From positions 49,469,149 through 49,533,148 of the forward strand of contig NC_063166.1 of assembly GCF_023159225.1 (NCBI RefSeq): DNA of 64,000 nucleotides. The letters are read 5' to 3'. The notes beneath the pieces are model-generated. The model was not told where the DNA came from and searched no databases. It saw nothing but the letters and a program-made list of their open reading frames with translations. How positions within the stretch are numbered: the stretch's first letter is position 1; every line of letters begins with the position of its first letter. The position numbers and the translations under genes were made by a program. Source of the DNA: Perognathus longimembris pacificus. Its lineage: Eukaryota > Chordata > Mammalia > Rodentia > Heteromyidae. Of this stretch, positions 10,650 through 21,500 are shown in pieces.

Positions 10650-12720
10650 TATGAGGCCCTGAATCTGTCTGGCTCTGATACTATTATCTGAATTATAAGG
10701 TATTTTAAATTCTTGTCAATCAGTTCAAAGCAGCAGTGATATCATGCTTTCAGAAAATGTGGAATTAGGACAGTGCATTAGAATAACTCCCCAGACAAAC
10801 TCTGCTTTTGTTCAGGTATCTATCTACTTCTTGTTCAAGTGACTCAGAGGCAAGGCCTTCCTCCATACGAGGTGGTAGGGGGAAATGGCTTGTCCAGGCC
10901 ATTGAAGGCAGACCAGGTATTCAAGACAACCAGTTAGAGATGGACATTGACTAGTTCTGTCCAACATATCTTCAAGAGGTGATTGGAAAGGCTTCTAGAA
11001 AAGCCCTCATTCTTTAGGGTTCACACAAAGGCTTGGATACTAGATACTAAGTTACTGGACACTGAATATTAATATCTGACATTTACTTCAGAACTCCTGG
11101 GGCCATTAGATGCTACAGAAAGGTGCAGTCTGGGAACAACCCAGCCCATAGAGAATAGCAGAACTAAGTGAGAAGAACAGGAACGCTGGAAGGTATGGTG
11201 GCCTACTGCTTAACCAGCTGTCTCCTGCTGTATCATGAACACCTATTGTCATGGGTAATAAATCATGTGTCTATGAGACAAACACAATTTAAAACTGAGA
11301 TTGCATGGAAACCATATTTCATTTGCCTCATTTCACACATTTAAAAAGTAAGTCCTATGTTTAATCATTTTTGAAAGATCTTCTGTGTTATTAATAATCA
11401 CCTCTAACCTATGAGTTTTTCTAAGTTCAAAGTTATTCATGTTTTTTCTAACATGGATTGCATTCTTCACTGGCTATGCAACATGGACCATGCTCTTTCC
11501 AATTTATCTCATGTTTCCCTAGTGTCTTGGTATTTGTCCCTACATTTGCCTGGATGGTCTGGGGTAATTGAAACTGAGTGTGCTACAAGCTCTGTTTAAA
11601 TTTGTGACATAACCATGCTATTACTCAACCAAAAAGAATTCCCTGGTTTTGACCTGGAGGCTAGATTATTCTTGAAATTGGACACATGTCCCATGACATT
11701 CTTTTTGCTCACTCTATCACTTCTCTTCATTTCCAGAGAGCGTGAACGATGGCTCTCATTTAGTTCCAGATGCTTCCCCGTGACTGGCTTCTAGCATAGC
11801 AAGTCAGTGATTTCAAGTCAGTGCCGGGTTACCACCCTTCAGGGGCACGGAAAAAGCTGGCCAGTCCTCCTGCATGGCTTGTGACTGTCACTGTTAACAA
11901 ACCTTTGGTCTCCTTGTAAAACTGCATGCTCCACATTTTGTCTAGCTTAATTTTGCTGACAACTTCCTAGTGAGGATGCCTTCGTGTTAGGGATCACATT
12001 TCCTGAAGTGGACAGGTTGGGATGGGCAGGCTCTGGCTCACTCTCGGCCCCCACTTGCTTTTGCTTCTTTCAAAGGGGAAAAAGAAACCTTCCTCATTGT
12101 CCACAAACAAGGCTCCAGTACCTATTTTTTTTTTAAATCCTTCATCTGGGAAGGCCACAGCTTTAATAAGTCACTTGAATATTTATCAATGGTGTGAAAT
12201 GATCATTAATGAATTAGTATTAGGCAGGACAAAAGTAGCTTCTAGGTGAGCATGAAGCCAGAACAGCAATGGCTAACCTTCAAGAACATGGTGCCTATTG
12301 TACCCTTAATTAAAGATTTTTCTGAGCCAATCAGGGTAATAGACTCACTCTGTTTGCCACAATGATTGAGCTCTTTTGTCCCTGTCAATTGGCCAATGCT
12401 GTTCCCTAAAAAAAAGGGTGTGTGTACTTAAGTCTGATTCTAGAAACTACTGTTACTGAGGAGATATGGAGAAGAAGAAAGAGAAACAATGGGGAGATAG
12501 TGGAGTGTAGATTGACCTGGTAAAAGTGGACAAATACACAGTTATTCTCTAGAAATTTTACCATTCAATCATTTCATGCAGAACCTTTAGGAAGGTATGC
12601 TTTCACTTTGGCTTTTGAGTTATGTCATTTGAGGAAAGCGACTGCATTTATGTTTAGATATGACCATTATAGATCCTGGATTTTCCAGAATGGCCTTAAT
12701 TCTCTCTTATTAGTCCCCCA
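10650..12720. other. Unassigned non-coding DNA
   Basis: No recognised interspersed repeat or coding exon. Short open frames at 11411-11599 and 12022-12249 lack motifs. Could hold old L2/MIR DNA too diverged to recognise by eye. Confidence 0.35.
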
Positions 12721-12756
12721 ATGTATTTATCAGCCTTATTTTTATTTATTTTTTAT

Positions 12757-12896
12757 TTTTGCCAGTCCTGCGCCTTAAACTCAGGGCCACAGCACCACTT
12801 CTGGCCATTTTCTATATATGTGGTGCTGAGGAATTGAAACCAGGGCTTCATGTATATGAGGCAACCACTCTTGCCACTAGGCCATGTTCCAAGCCC
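12757..12896 (-). mobile_element. IDL-Geo SINE with internal deletion
   Basis: Antisense copy with a normal ID-like half ('tatatatgtggtgctgagga', 'cttgccactaggccatg') but about 55 bp missing from the right half, between 'ctcagggcc' and 'acagcaccacttctgg'. Target-site duplication ttatcagcc lies at 12727-12735 and 12897-12905. Confidence 0.85.
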
Positions 12897-13044
12897 TTAT
12901 CAGCCATATTATTGCTTATAAAATGATAAGCTATACCAGTTGGCATAAAATGCCAAGCAAATCAATTTGAATATCTCACAAAGCCTCACACCTATAAAGC
13001 CCTGAGAAATCAGAGGCCTGTGTGGTTGGTCACATTTAATAGCT

Positions 13045-13166
13045 TCATCAACACTGGGCATGGTGATGTATGTTAGTAATTAGTTACTTTGGAGGTGGAG
13101 ACAGACTGATTTTCATTTATAATCAACGTGGTCAAAGTTTGACTCCATCTCAACAAAACAAAACAA
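13045..13166 (+). mobile_element. B1 SINE monomer
   Basis: 7SL-derived head 'actgggcatggtgatgta' and tail phrase 'tgactccatctcaacaaaac', followed by an A-rich stretch. No tRNA-like half attached. Immediately followed by a composite SINE in the same orientation. Confidence 0.8.
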
Positions 13167-13410
13167 ATCAGCTGGGCATGGTAGGTGGCTCATGCCTACA
13201 ATCCCAGCTACACAAGAGGCTGAGACATGAGGATCATGGCACACAGCCAGACTGGGCAGAAAAACCCCTGAGCCTGTTATGTCCAAAAATGACTACAAAA
13301 GCCAGAAGGTGAGCTGTGACTCAAATGGTAGAGCCCTAGACTTGAGCAAAAAGAAGCTCCGGGACAGTCCCCAGGCCCCGAGTTCAAGCCCCAAGACTGG
13401 CATAAAAGTA
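13167..13410 (+). mobile_element. B1-composite SINE
   Basis: B1 head 'gctgggcatggtaggtggct' then 'cccagctacacaagaggctg', followed by a tRNA-like right half with an A-box-like 'tgactcaaatgg' (about 13318) and a B-box-like 'gttcaagcccc' (13381-13391), ending 'aagactggcataaaa'. The right half matches the family of the IDL-Geo right half. Confidence 0.9.
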
Positions 13411-13454
13411 AATAAAATAAAAATAAAATTTAAAACTATTTAAAAAAAACAAAC

Positions 13455-13512
13455 TAAAGGGCCAAAGAAGTACAAAGGCCTGGGTTCACTTCCTAGTACT
13501 GTAAAATATCAT
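13455..13512 (+). mobile_element. ID-like SINE fragment
   Basis: The phrase 'ggcctgggttcacttcctag' followed by 'tactg' and an A-rich tail is the B-box end of an ID-type tRNA-derived SINE. The 5' part is missing. Confidence 0.5.
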
Positions 13513-13559
13513 TAATTAAATAAATTAAAACCCCAAATCCAAAAAGCAAGCAAAAAACT

Positions 13560-14680
13560 CTTGAAGCAATGACATAGTCTGTTATGTCAGTTTCCTTCAT
13601 GTGTGGCCAAAGTGGTTCTGACCTTCACACTCACACACCTCATTGCCAAAAGTGGGTAATGCCCTCCCCCAAACTTGGTCCAAACTTGCTGCATGTCAGT
13701 TCTTAAACCAGTACTTACAGGGGAATTATCATGCTGTGTTGAGGGGTGGAATAGTTGTCCCCCCTGTAGACAATGGCCCATCAGCTCCACTCCCAACACT
13801 GCTCTCCAATAGAGGAGGGTGTGGTAATGCTGAAGACCAGACAATCAGTGTCTTCTCCAACGAAAGCATCCAAATTAATGTCCTACTAGACCCTGCCCTA
13901 TGGAAGAGTGTAATGTAAATGCAATATATGCTTTCCAGGTGTTTGAGGTAGCACTCACTTTTCTTAGTGCATTTTCTACAGATAATAGTCTTTATTATTG
14001 CTCTGTTTAGGGAGTTTTACAAAGGGGTTACAACTCCCTAAGTCAGGTCATGGGTACAAAGCTTCTTGGGCGATGTCTTACCTTGGAGCTCATATGTGCC
14101 AGAAGGGTCAGTGGTGTTCACAGCCATGGGTTCTCACATACATGGGGCCCCAGGCCTCTGCTCCAGCCTTTGACTGTTCCCAGGCTCAGAACTTTCCAGA
14201 ATTTCTCAGCTTAAAACTTACAAGTACATTCCTCATGCATTAAGACATGAGGATAATAAGGAAATGTGAGACCAGAAGCTAACAAACTGGGATTGGATTA
14301 ATCCACGAAGAACAATGGAAAACCATAAACGCGTAAGAGCATGAAGAAAACCAGTTGGAGAGTGAGTGGGAAACATGCTTTACTCAAATAATTCTGGGGT
14401 GCTGGTCTGCCTTCTCCTTGTCCTCTCAAGGCATGATGACTTGTGTGTTTGGCTGAGGCTCCAGTACCTAGTGTCTGCCACTGTACCAGTATGCCAGTCA
14501 CAATACAGCCATCCTAGCAAAAATACATTTGTCATTTGACAAAAACACATTTGACATTTGTCTTTTACTGAAACTGTCTACATAGACAGTGACTTAGACC
14601 ACCATGTATGCAGCATCCCAGAGCTGGCTGGTAGACCATCATCATCTAAGTTTTATTTAAAGAAATGCAAGTAACCTTCT
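13560..14680. other. Unassigned non-coding DNA
   Basis: Opposed short open frames on both strands at 13587-13918 and 13998-14243, no recognised domains. Nothing else identifiable. Confidence 0.35.
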
Positions 14681-14689
14681 CAGAGGCAG

Positions 14690-14936
14690 AGATGTGGCTA
14701 GTCTCAGCATCTCTCTTCAAAAGGATATCCAGGTAAAAAGACAAACCATTCCAAAAGCAATACTTACAAAACCATGTGGTGTAAATAAATGTACAACTCT
14801 TGAGGGGGAGAGGGGAAGGGGGAGGGGGAGGCAGGGGAAAAATGAGGGAGGAGGTAATAAGTTGGACAAGAAATGTACTCACTGCCTTACACATGAAACT
14901 GTAACCCCTCTATACTTCACTTTGACAATATAGCAG
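14690..14936 (+). mobile_element. 5'-truncated L1, 3' UTR lineage A
   Basis: Contains 'agcaatacttacaaaacca', a G-rich purine tract at 14802-14860 and the terminal block with 'gtaacccctctatac'. The tail is short and G-rich sequence follows directly. Confidence 0.7.
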
Positions 14937-15037
14937 GGGGGGTGGGGGGGAAGGATGTCCAGGGAGGGCTATGATGGAAGCCAGAGCTGCACATGGTCTC
15001 AGGGTTGCAGCCCGCCTGCATGGCAGCCATTGGAAAG

Positions 15038-15038
<1 letters not shown>

Positions 15039-15091
<53 letters not shown>
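15039..15091. repeat. (TG)n microsatellite
   Basis: About 26 uninterrupted TG units. Opposed Cys/Val and Thr/His open frames here are repeat translations. Confidence 0.95.
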
Positions 15092-15095
<4 letters not shown>

Positions 15096-15327
15096 ACATA
15101 CTTGTTTTGCTTCCAAAATAAAGTCTATTTCCAGTTTCTAAAGTAATGTATGGTCATTGCAAGAAGCATGGAAAATACAAAAAAAAAAGAGAGAAAAACA
15201 ATTTAAATCCATTGAAAAGGAAAAGTTCTAACACAATCTTGATGAATTTGTCTTTCATTTATGTTTTCCTAATTTTCTTTTCTTTCCATACCAGCCTCTT
15301 CGTACATTGTATGGAGAGACACATTTT

Positions 15328-15639
15328 TTAAAATTTTTTATTTTTAATTTTTTACTGTAAAGTTTATACACAGAGTGGTTGCAGTTATGTAAGTCAAGTA
15401 TTGAGTACATTTTTTCTTTATATATGTATTTTAATTATCAAACTGAATTACAGAGAGGTTACAGTTTCATACATTAGGCATTGGATACATTTCTTGTACT
15501 GTTTGTTACCTCATCCCTCATTCCCCCCTCCCCCCTCCCCTTCTCCCTTCCTCCCCCACCATGAGTTGTTCAGTTCATTTACACCAAACAGTTTTGCAAG
15601 TATTGCTGTTGTAGTTGTTTATCTTTTTTTTACCTTGTT
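15328..15639 (-). mobile_element. Antisense L1 3' ends, lineage A (two in a row)
   Basis: Target-site duplication ggagagacacatttt lies at 15313-15327 and 15640-15654. Between them are two successive 3' ends: a poly-T plus 'acacagagtggttgcag' end at 15328-15410 and a second end at 15411-15639 with 'acagagaggttacagtttca' and a C-rich tract (15520-15560). Confidence 0.75.
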
Positions 15640-15659
15640 GGAGAGACACATTTTGATAT

Positions 15660-16240
15660 GGCTTTTGTGTCTGGTTTTCTGTCAGCCTGTAGTTTGCAAA
15701 GTACAAAGCTTTTACCAGCACTTTCTCATGGTGTGACCTATTCATAATGGTCTCTGCACCCTGTACCATGACATTTAGGGATTTGATACTGTCTTCTATT
15801 TTATAAATATCACCTCTTCCATGCTATAATTGTTACATCTCAGATACTTTATTTTTAGGACAATTTTCTGAAACATGGAATTAATGAGGTGAAAATTATG
15901 ATTTAAAGGCAGCTATTTATGTTCAGGATACTGGGCCTCAGGGAAAAAAATGTCCTTTAGAGGTAAGCCCTAAGCTGGAAAGCCATTAGACCAGATGTTT
16001 TCCAATGATGAGGCTTTTGATCAAAGTCACCAAAGTTCTTGAAATGAACACTTTCATTTTATATAAAACTTCGAAATGATTGCAACTTATAAATTATTAT
16101 TAGAGTGGTCTTACTTCATTTTGAAGGATGGAGTAAAGTGCTTTTCTGAGCCTGGTGATTTCTTTCAGATTGTTGAGAGGACCTATGCCATGTTTCTCCT
16201 ATATACCCTGGCTCTAGTATTTCACACCCACTCCTGCATG
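15660..16240. other. Unassigned non-coding DNA
   Basis: No recognised repeat, exon or RNA gene. Confidence 0.35.
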
Positions 16241-16245
16241 CATGT

Positions 16246-16276
16246 GCACACACACACACATACACACACACACAAT
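16246..16276. repeat. (CA)n microsatellite
   Basis: Short CA array with one TA interruption. Confidence 0.9.
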
Positions 16277-16620
16277 CATATCATGTAAACATACTGACGC
16301 ACATGCTGGCACAACTCCATGCTCATATTTTCTAGGACTGACAGATAAAATACAGTCTTAGGAATGCCAGTGCCATTGGATATCAGGTAATGACTGCATT
16401 ACCTGAAATATCACTATTACTGCTAACTTATCAATGTCTTATGTTCCATGCAGTACTTGTAACATTGTCATGCAATTTAGCAAGTACATTTAGATTTAAA
16501 TATTATTTGTTGATCATTAGAAATTCAAATTTAAGTGTATGTCCTATGTCTTCATTTACCAATAACCAGTAACTTCAACATTTAAACATCCTACATACAC
16601 TATCATATGTTAACATGGAT
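16277..16620. other. Unassigned non-coding DNA
   Basis: AT-rich unique-looking sequence; nothing recognised. Confidence 0.3.
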
Positions 16621-16621
16621 T

Positions 16622-16871
16622 CTTTTTTTTTCTTTTTGCTGGTCCCAAGACTTGAACTCAGGGCCCAGGTGCTGTCCCTGAGCCTCTTTTTGTTCAAGGC
16701 TAGTGTCTGAACACTTGAGTCATGGTGCCACTTCCAGATTTTTCTGAGTAGTTTATTGGAGATAAAAGTCTCATGGACTTTCCTGCCTAGGCTGGTTTTG
16801 AATGGTGATCTTTAGATCTCAGCCTCCCGAGTAGCTAAGATTACAGGCATGAGCCACCAATGCCTGGCTCC
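16622..16871 (-). mobile_element. B1-composite SINE, antisense, full length
   Basis: Starts with poly-T and 'gacttgaactcagggccc' (B-box side of the right half), linker 'ggagataaaagtctcatgga', then B1 head 'cagcctcccgagtagctaag' and 'tgagccaccaatgcctggct'. One of the better preserved copies. Confidence 0.9.
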
Positions 16872-16999
16872 ACATGAACTTGTAATCACACAGACACACA
16901 TCTTTTCTTTTGTGATGTACATTTTTTATTTGTCATTATAAGAAAAGTCAGTATCAGAAGCCCTCAACTAAAAAGAAGATTATAGGGAAATAATACATT

Positions 17000-17190
17000 T
17001 TTATATGTGTTTCAGCTTTATCACTCAAGATTGATAGTCTACTGTTTGAGCCAGAGTTCTACTTCTGGCTTTTTAGTGATTAATTAGATTAAAGTATCAT
17101 GGACTTTCCTGGCCAGGATGATTTTAAACTGCAATCTCAGACTCCTAAGTAGCTACAATTACAGCTGGGAGCTACTGGTGCTTGGATCAT
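17000..17190 (-). mobile_element. B1-composite SINE, antisense, diverged
   Basis: Partial right half ('ttgagccagagttctacttc'), linker with 'aaagtatcatggac', and a B1 head with 'cctaagtagctacaattaca'. The A-tail end is decayed. Confidence 0.75.
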
Positions 17191-17404
17191 GCTTTTTTAA
17201 AGTTACAGAAAATACAAATTTCATGTCACACCAGTGATCATATATAAAACATGATGTTCGTTCTTTCCTTCTTTAAAGAGAGAATCTACCTTCAAGCTCT
17301 TCTACTCAGAAGGAGCCATGGTATTTAAGGGTCTTCATCCATCTTAAAATAATTTTCTCAAGCATTAAGGCATGATTTGTGCTGTTTTTGAGGATTAGAA
17401 ATAG
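17191..17404. other. Unassigned non-coding DNA
   Basis: Nothing recognised. Confidence 0.3.
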
Positions 17405-17407
17405 ATG

Positions 17408-17495
17408 CCATAGGACTGGAAAAATAGCTCTGGGATAGAGCACCTGCATAGCAAGTACAAGGCCCTGAGTGCAAACCTTAGTACTACTAAAAAAG
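17408..17495 (+). mobile_element. ID-like SINE monomer
   Basis: tRNA-Ala-type structure: 'gctctgggatagagcacctg' on the A-box side, 'aaggccctgagtgcaaacc' on the B-box side, followed by an A-rich tail. Diverged from a functional promoter. Confidence 0.75.
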
Positions 17496-17499
17496 ATAT

Positions 17500-18120
17500 T
17501 TAAAAAAGAAAGAAAGAGATCCTATTGTGTCTAAATACTTAAGCTATGTTTTAAGTTCTGGCAACACTCCAAATTTCACAAAAGAGGCCAGACCAGACCT
17601 ACTTCAGATAGCCCAGGGCTACAAGGGCCAGCCCTGGCCAGGCAGCCTCAGATCTCCCTGTAAACACTTCCCTTTGCACTTCCTAAGATCTGGGTGTGTT
17701 TATTTTACAGAAAGGGGTCTCAGCCCATCTGGGATTTGTTTGGAAGGAATCGCCTCTTTGCTTTCTTTATAAAAATAACTCCATGCCTTTATGTAACTGG
17801 GCTGACCATCAGTTCAGGGGCAGGCCTCACCTTTTCCTGGGTGTGTTTCTGGAAAGCAGAGCCTGCTGTTTAACTGTTCATGTGCAGTGTACCCAGCTTT
17901 GAGTTCCTTTAGAATACAGCCCACAGCTCTGGCTGCTCACTCTTCCTTGGGGTCGCTGGCTTGTGGAGCAAGTAGGCACGCTTGGTTTCTCTTTGAGGAA
18001 TTAGTGAAGGAGAAAATGAATTGCTAGCCGACCGGTTGACAGCTCCTTTTGATGAAGCTTTGAACTTTTATCATGGAAAAACAGAATGTATGCATATATG
18101 TATATGTATATTTACATACA
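17500..18120. other. Unassigned non-coding DNA
   Basis: Two overlapping forward open frames (17527-17772 and 17696-17902) have no recognised features. No repeat family identified. Confidence 0.35.
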
Positions 18121-18131
18121 TACATGTATAG

Positions 18132-18170
<39 letters not shown>
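18132..18170. repeat. (AC)n microsatellite
   Basis: About 19 AC units abutting the 3' side of the antisense composite SINE that follows. Confidence 0.95.
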
Positions 18171-18173
<3 letters not shown>

Positions 18174-18390
18174 CAATCTCGGGTCTTAGGTCTTGAACTC
18201 AGGGCCTGGATGCTGTCTCTGAGCTTTTTCTTGCTCAAGGTTAGCATGCTACTGCTTCACTTCTGGCTTTTTTTTTTTTTAACTAAAGATAAGAGTCTCA
18301 AGGGCTTTCTGCTAGTTTTGAACCTTGCTCCTCAGATCTCAGCCTCCCGAGTAGCTAGGATTACAAGCATGAGCCACTGGTGCCTAGAAA
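18171..18390 (-). mobile_element. B1-composite SINE, antisense
   Basis: Right half 'ggtcttgaactcagggcctg' and 'ttgctcaaggttagcatgct', an internal poly-T at about 18269-18280 in the linker, then B1 head 'cagcctcccgagtagctagg' and 'gagccactggtgcctag'. Confidence 0.9.
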
Positions 18391-19530
18391 AAGTGTTCTT
18401 ATAGTTCAAATACATGGATCCACAATAACCAGGGCATAATTCCAAGAAGGGCTTGTTTAAGCTCTGTATAAGCTACAGGGTGTGGCAGTGAAGTGGTAAA
18501 TTGGCCAAGAAACAAAGGAATTTGTAAGAGCTTACTTAGATGAAAAGAAGGAAAGGAAACATAAGCAACCACAGCCTATGAGAGCTGGAGGAAATTAGGG
18601 AAGTAGGGACTGCAGGATGCTTGTGAAGAGCCAGTGCACTTTTGGGGATTGCTGAGTGGTTTAAGGTAGTTTTTCTTAAGACTTTAAAGCCATGCCAGGG
18701 TGAAATAAATCCCCTTCCTTGGAGTACATCCCCCTTTTATTGCCAAGGGGCGGGGGAGTCAATTCCCTTCCTTGGAGCACATCAACTGGCAGAAATGAAG
18801 CATCTGCAAAGTTGGTATTCATGACCAGCTGTCATTCAGCCTAGGGCATTTACTTCACTCTAGGAAGCCTGCAGAACTTTCCGTTGGCCCTATGAAGACC
18901 TTGATGAGATTGGGAAGTGTTAAGAAAATGTGATCCACGTTGCTCATGATTTGAAACAGAGATGGCCCAGGCCACAAGGGAAACAGAAAAGTGAGGTCAG
19001 GGCCTGGCGCCTTGGTCCCCACGCACAGTCACATGTTTCCAGTGGGCACTTCTTGGACTTTTGATGCCAGAATAGTTTAGTTCCATGAATGCATGCCAAT
19101 ATCTAATAATTTCCTGAGATCTACTTCTAAGTATAAATGTGGTTTCTTTGATCCCCAAGAGACCTCCTAACATGTGCCTGCTTCCTTGGAGGAAAAAAGT
19201 ATTGTCATGAGGTCATATACTTCATTTCTGAGAAAAGACAATTGTTTTATCTTAGGAGGAAGGATGTTGGGGGGAGCAGAGAACAATTTGGTTTTCATGT
19301 TTAATTGCAGATGCATTACAATATATATGTACAGAGCAACATGTACTCATCTATGAACAGATCTCAGCAAACTGTCACCTGCAGCTTTGTTAAGACAGAA
19401 GAGGGAGATGAGTTTTCAAGGGGTATGTCCTAACTTCCCACTCCTTGAATGTTTTGTTGTACTTAGAGATTTGCTTCCAGGAGCAAAAGAAAAGTCTAGT
19501 TTTAGAATTATAGTTAAAGGTTAGCACCAT
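18391..19530. other. Unassigned non-coding DNA
   Basis: No repeat family recognised. A direct repeat 'cttccttggag(t/c)acatc' occurs at about 18714 and 18768. No convincing exon. Confidence 0.35.
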
Positions 19531-19534
19531 GCAA

Positions 19535-19724
19535 TGGGTTGAATGTGCTCCCCCCTCCCAACCTCATGTGTCTGAAACTTAATCCTCAGAGATTCATATG
19601 CCAGTGGTGTTTGGTGGTAGTGACCTTTGGGAGGTAGTAAGGATTAGATGAGCATCACAAGGGTAGGTGTCCTATGATGGCATCAGTGGATTTATAAGAA
19701 GAGCAAAAGAAAGCAGAAGTGAAG
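19535..19724 (+). mobile_element. ERVL-MaLR-like LTR, 5' part
   Basis: Begins 'caatgggttgaatgtgctcc' and continues with 'ttaatcctcagagattcat', 'gtgacctttgggaggtagta' and 'ggatttataagaagagc', a MaLR layout. Interrupted at 19725 by a B1, an IDL-Geo and a purine microsatellite; resumes at 20381. Confidence 0.7.
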
Positions 19725-19796
19725 ATATAAACCTGTAATCCAGAACTCAGGAGGCTAAGGCAGGTGGAGCTTGAGTTTGAGACCATCCTTGGCTTT
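19725..19796 (+). mobile_element. B1 SINE fragment
   Basis: 'aacctgtaatccagaactca' and 'ggaggctaaggcaggtgga' then 'gagtttgagaccatcc' are 7SL/B1 phrases. Inserted in a MaLR-like LTR, and itself interrupted by the IDL-Geo at 19813. Confidence 0.8.
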
Positions 19797-19812
19797 AATG
19801 AGCATCTTTTTC

Positions 19813-20036
19813 TTTTTTATTTATTTATTTATTTTTTTTTTTGGCCAGTCCTGGGCCTTGGACTCAGGGCCTGAGCACTGTCCCTGGCTTCTTCCCGCTC
19901 AAGGCTAGCACTCTGCCACTTGAGCCACAGCGCCGCTTCTGGCCGTTTTCTGTATATGTGGTGCTGGGGAATCGAACCTAGGGCCTCGTGTATCTGAGGC
20001 AGGCACTCTTGCCACTAGGCTATATCCCCAGCCCCC
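19813..20036 (-). mobile_element. IDL-Geo SINE, full length
   Basis: Antisense: T-rich tail (19813-19842), right half 'ggccagtcctgggccttgga', ID-like half 'gtggtgctggggaatcgaac' and end 'atatccccagccccc'. Target-site duplication aatgagcatctttttc at 19797-19812 and 20037-20052 is a perfect 16 bp, which suggests recent insertion. Confidence 0.95.
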
Positions 20037-20052
20037 AATGAGCATCTTTTTC

Positions 20053-20380
20053 AAAAATCAAAAGGAAGGGAATAGGAAATGAAAGAATGGGAAGCGGAAG
20101 TGAAGGAAAAAGAAGATGAGAAGAAGGTAGAAGAATAAGGAGGAGGAGGAGGAAAGAAGAAGAAGAAGAAGAAGAAGAAGAAGAAGAAGAAGAAGAAGAA
20201 GAAGAAGAAGAAGAAGAAGAAGAAGAAGAAGAAGAAGAAAAGAGAGAAGGAGGGAAGGAAGAAAAGGAGGGAGGGAGGGAGAGAGGGAGGGAAGAAGAAA
20301 GGAAAGGAAGGGTAAAGGAGAGAAGGAGGAAGATGAGTGGGAGGAGAATAGGAGGAGGAGGAGAAGTAGGAGGAGTGCCC
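20053..20380. repeat. Purine-rich (AAG)n tract
   Basis: Long purine-only plus strand with (AAG)n from about 20152 to 20239 flanked by GGA/GAAA variants. Probably expanded from the A-rich tail of the B1 upstream. The 120-residue Phe/Ser minus-strand frame is a repeat translation. Confidence 0.9.
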
Positions 20381-20585
20381 TGAGGTCTGAGCTGGCATAC
20401 TCTTTGTTACCATGTTATGCCTCTTGCTATGTTATGATGCAACAGAAGGTTATCACTAGTGCCAGAGGATGCTGGTGTTACACTCTTGTATTTCTCTGTC
20501 TCCTTATCCAAAAGCCAAGTAAACCTTTTGTTATACTCAATCTGTCTCAAGGATTGTGTTACCATAGTAACAGAAATGTCAGCAG
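20381..20585 (+). mobile_element. ERVL-MaLR-like LTR, 3' part
   Basis: Continues the LTR begun at 19535: 'tatgttatgatgcaacagaa', 'ccaaaagccaagtaaacctt', 'ttgtgttaccatagtaacag'. These are the 'trailer' phrases of MaLR LTRs. Confidence 0.7.
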
Positions 20586-20589
20586 TGAG

Positions 20590-21385
20590 AAGTCACATTG
20601 AGGCACATACCCTTGGTAGGATGTGAAGAACATGGTACTTCCCCTCTGTGGTCATCTCCCTCCTAGGTCTCCAGCCCATCCATGAGAAAAACATCTGACA
20701 GACCCAAGCTGGGCAGATTTTACAAAATGCCTGGCCAACACTCAAGAAAATAAAGTCATCAAAACAAGGGAACCCTAAGAACTGCCATAGAGCAGAGGAG
20801 GTAAAAGACATGATGAAGGGAAATCATTTAGTATTCTGTGCAGGATCCTGGAAATGAAGAAAAAAGGGCATAAGGGGAAAACTAGTGATGTCCCAATGAA
20901 GTATGGATTAGGTCATAGTGAGGCACTGATGTTGCTTCCTTAGTTGTGACTGATATCGCCAGTAATATAAGTTGACAACAATTGAAGAAACTGGGTTGAC
21001 AAATTGAGGAATTTTCTGTACTATTTAAAAAAATCTGATGTTATTCTAAAACAAAAAAGTTATTTCAAAATAATATAAAAGAAGGGAGGTCTGGTGAAAA
21101 AAGTATATGATGTTACAAGACAGTTTTTAAGAATTTGGTTTAGAATTCAAAATTCTTGAGTTCTTTCTAGGTTTTAGTAGGCAAGAATATTTCTAGGGAA
21201 ACTCATGATAAACTGGTGAAATTTTTCACCACAAGAGCAATCAATAGAAATATCTAATACCCAAATAATCTGAACTCAAGCCTCATGACTATTTGCTCTA
21301 TGAATACTAATATACAAAGATCACTTTTAGCATTTGGTAGAAGGGGCTTTGGGAGTATGCAGAATGAGTCTCAAACACTCAGTGT
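20590..21385. other. Unassigned non-coding DNA
   Basis: AT-rich, no recognised repeat or exon. Confidence 0.35.
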
Positions 21386-21391
21386 GAGCCA

Positions 21392-21500
21392 TATGCTTGT
21401 GTCTTATGCCTATAATCTCAGCTATTTGGGAGGCTGAGATTAGAAGGGCATTAGTACCAAGGTAACTTGGATAGGAAAAGATGGGGAGCAAGGAGACAAA
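21392..21500 (+). mobile_element. B1-type SINE head only
   Basis: 'cttatgcctataatctcagc' and 'tatttgggaggctgagatta' are the B1 head; the tRNA-like right half is absent or unrecognisable. Confidence 0.65.
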
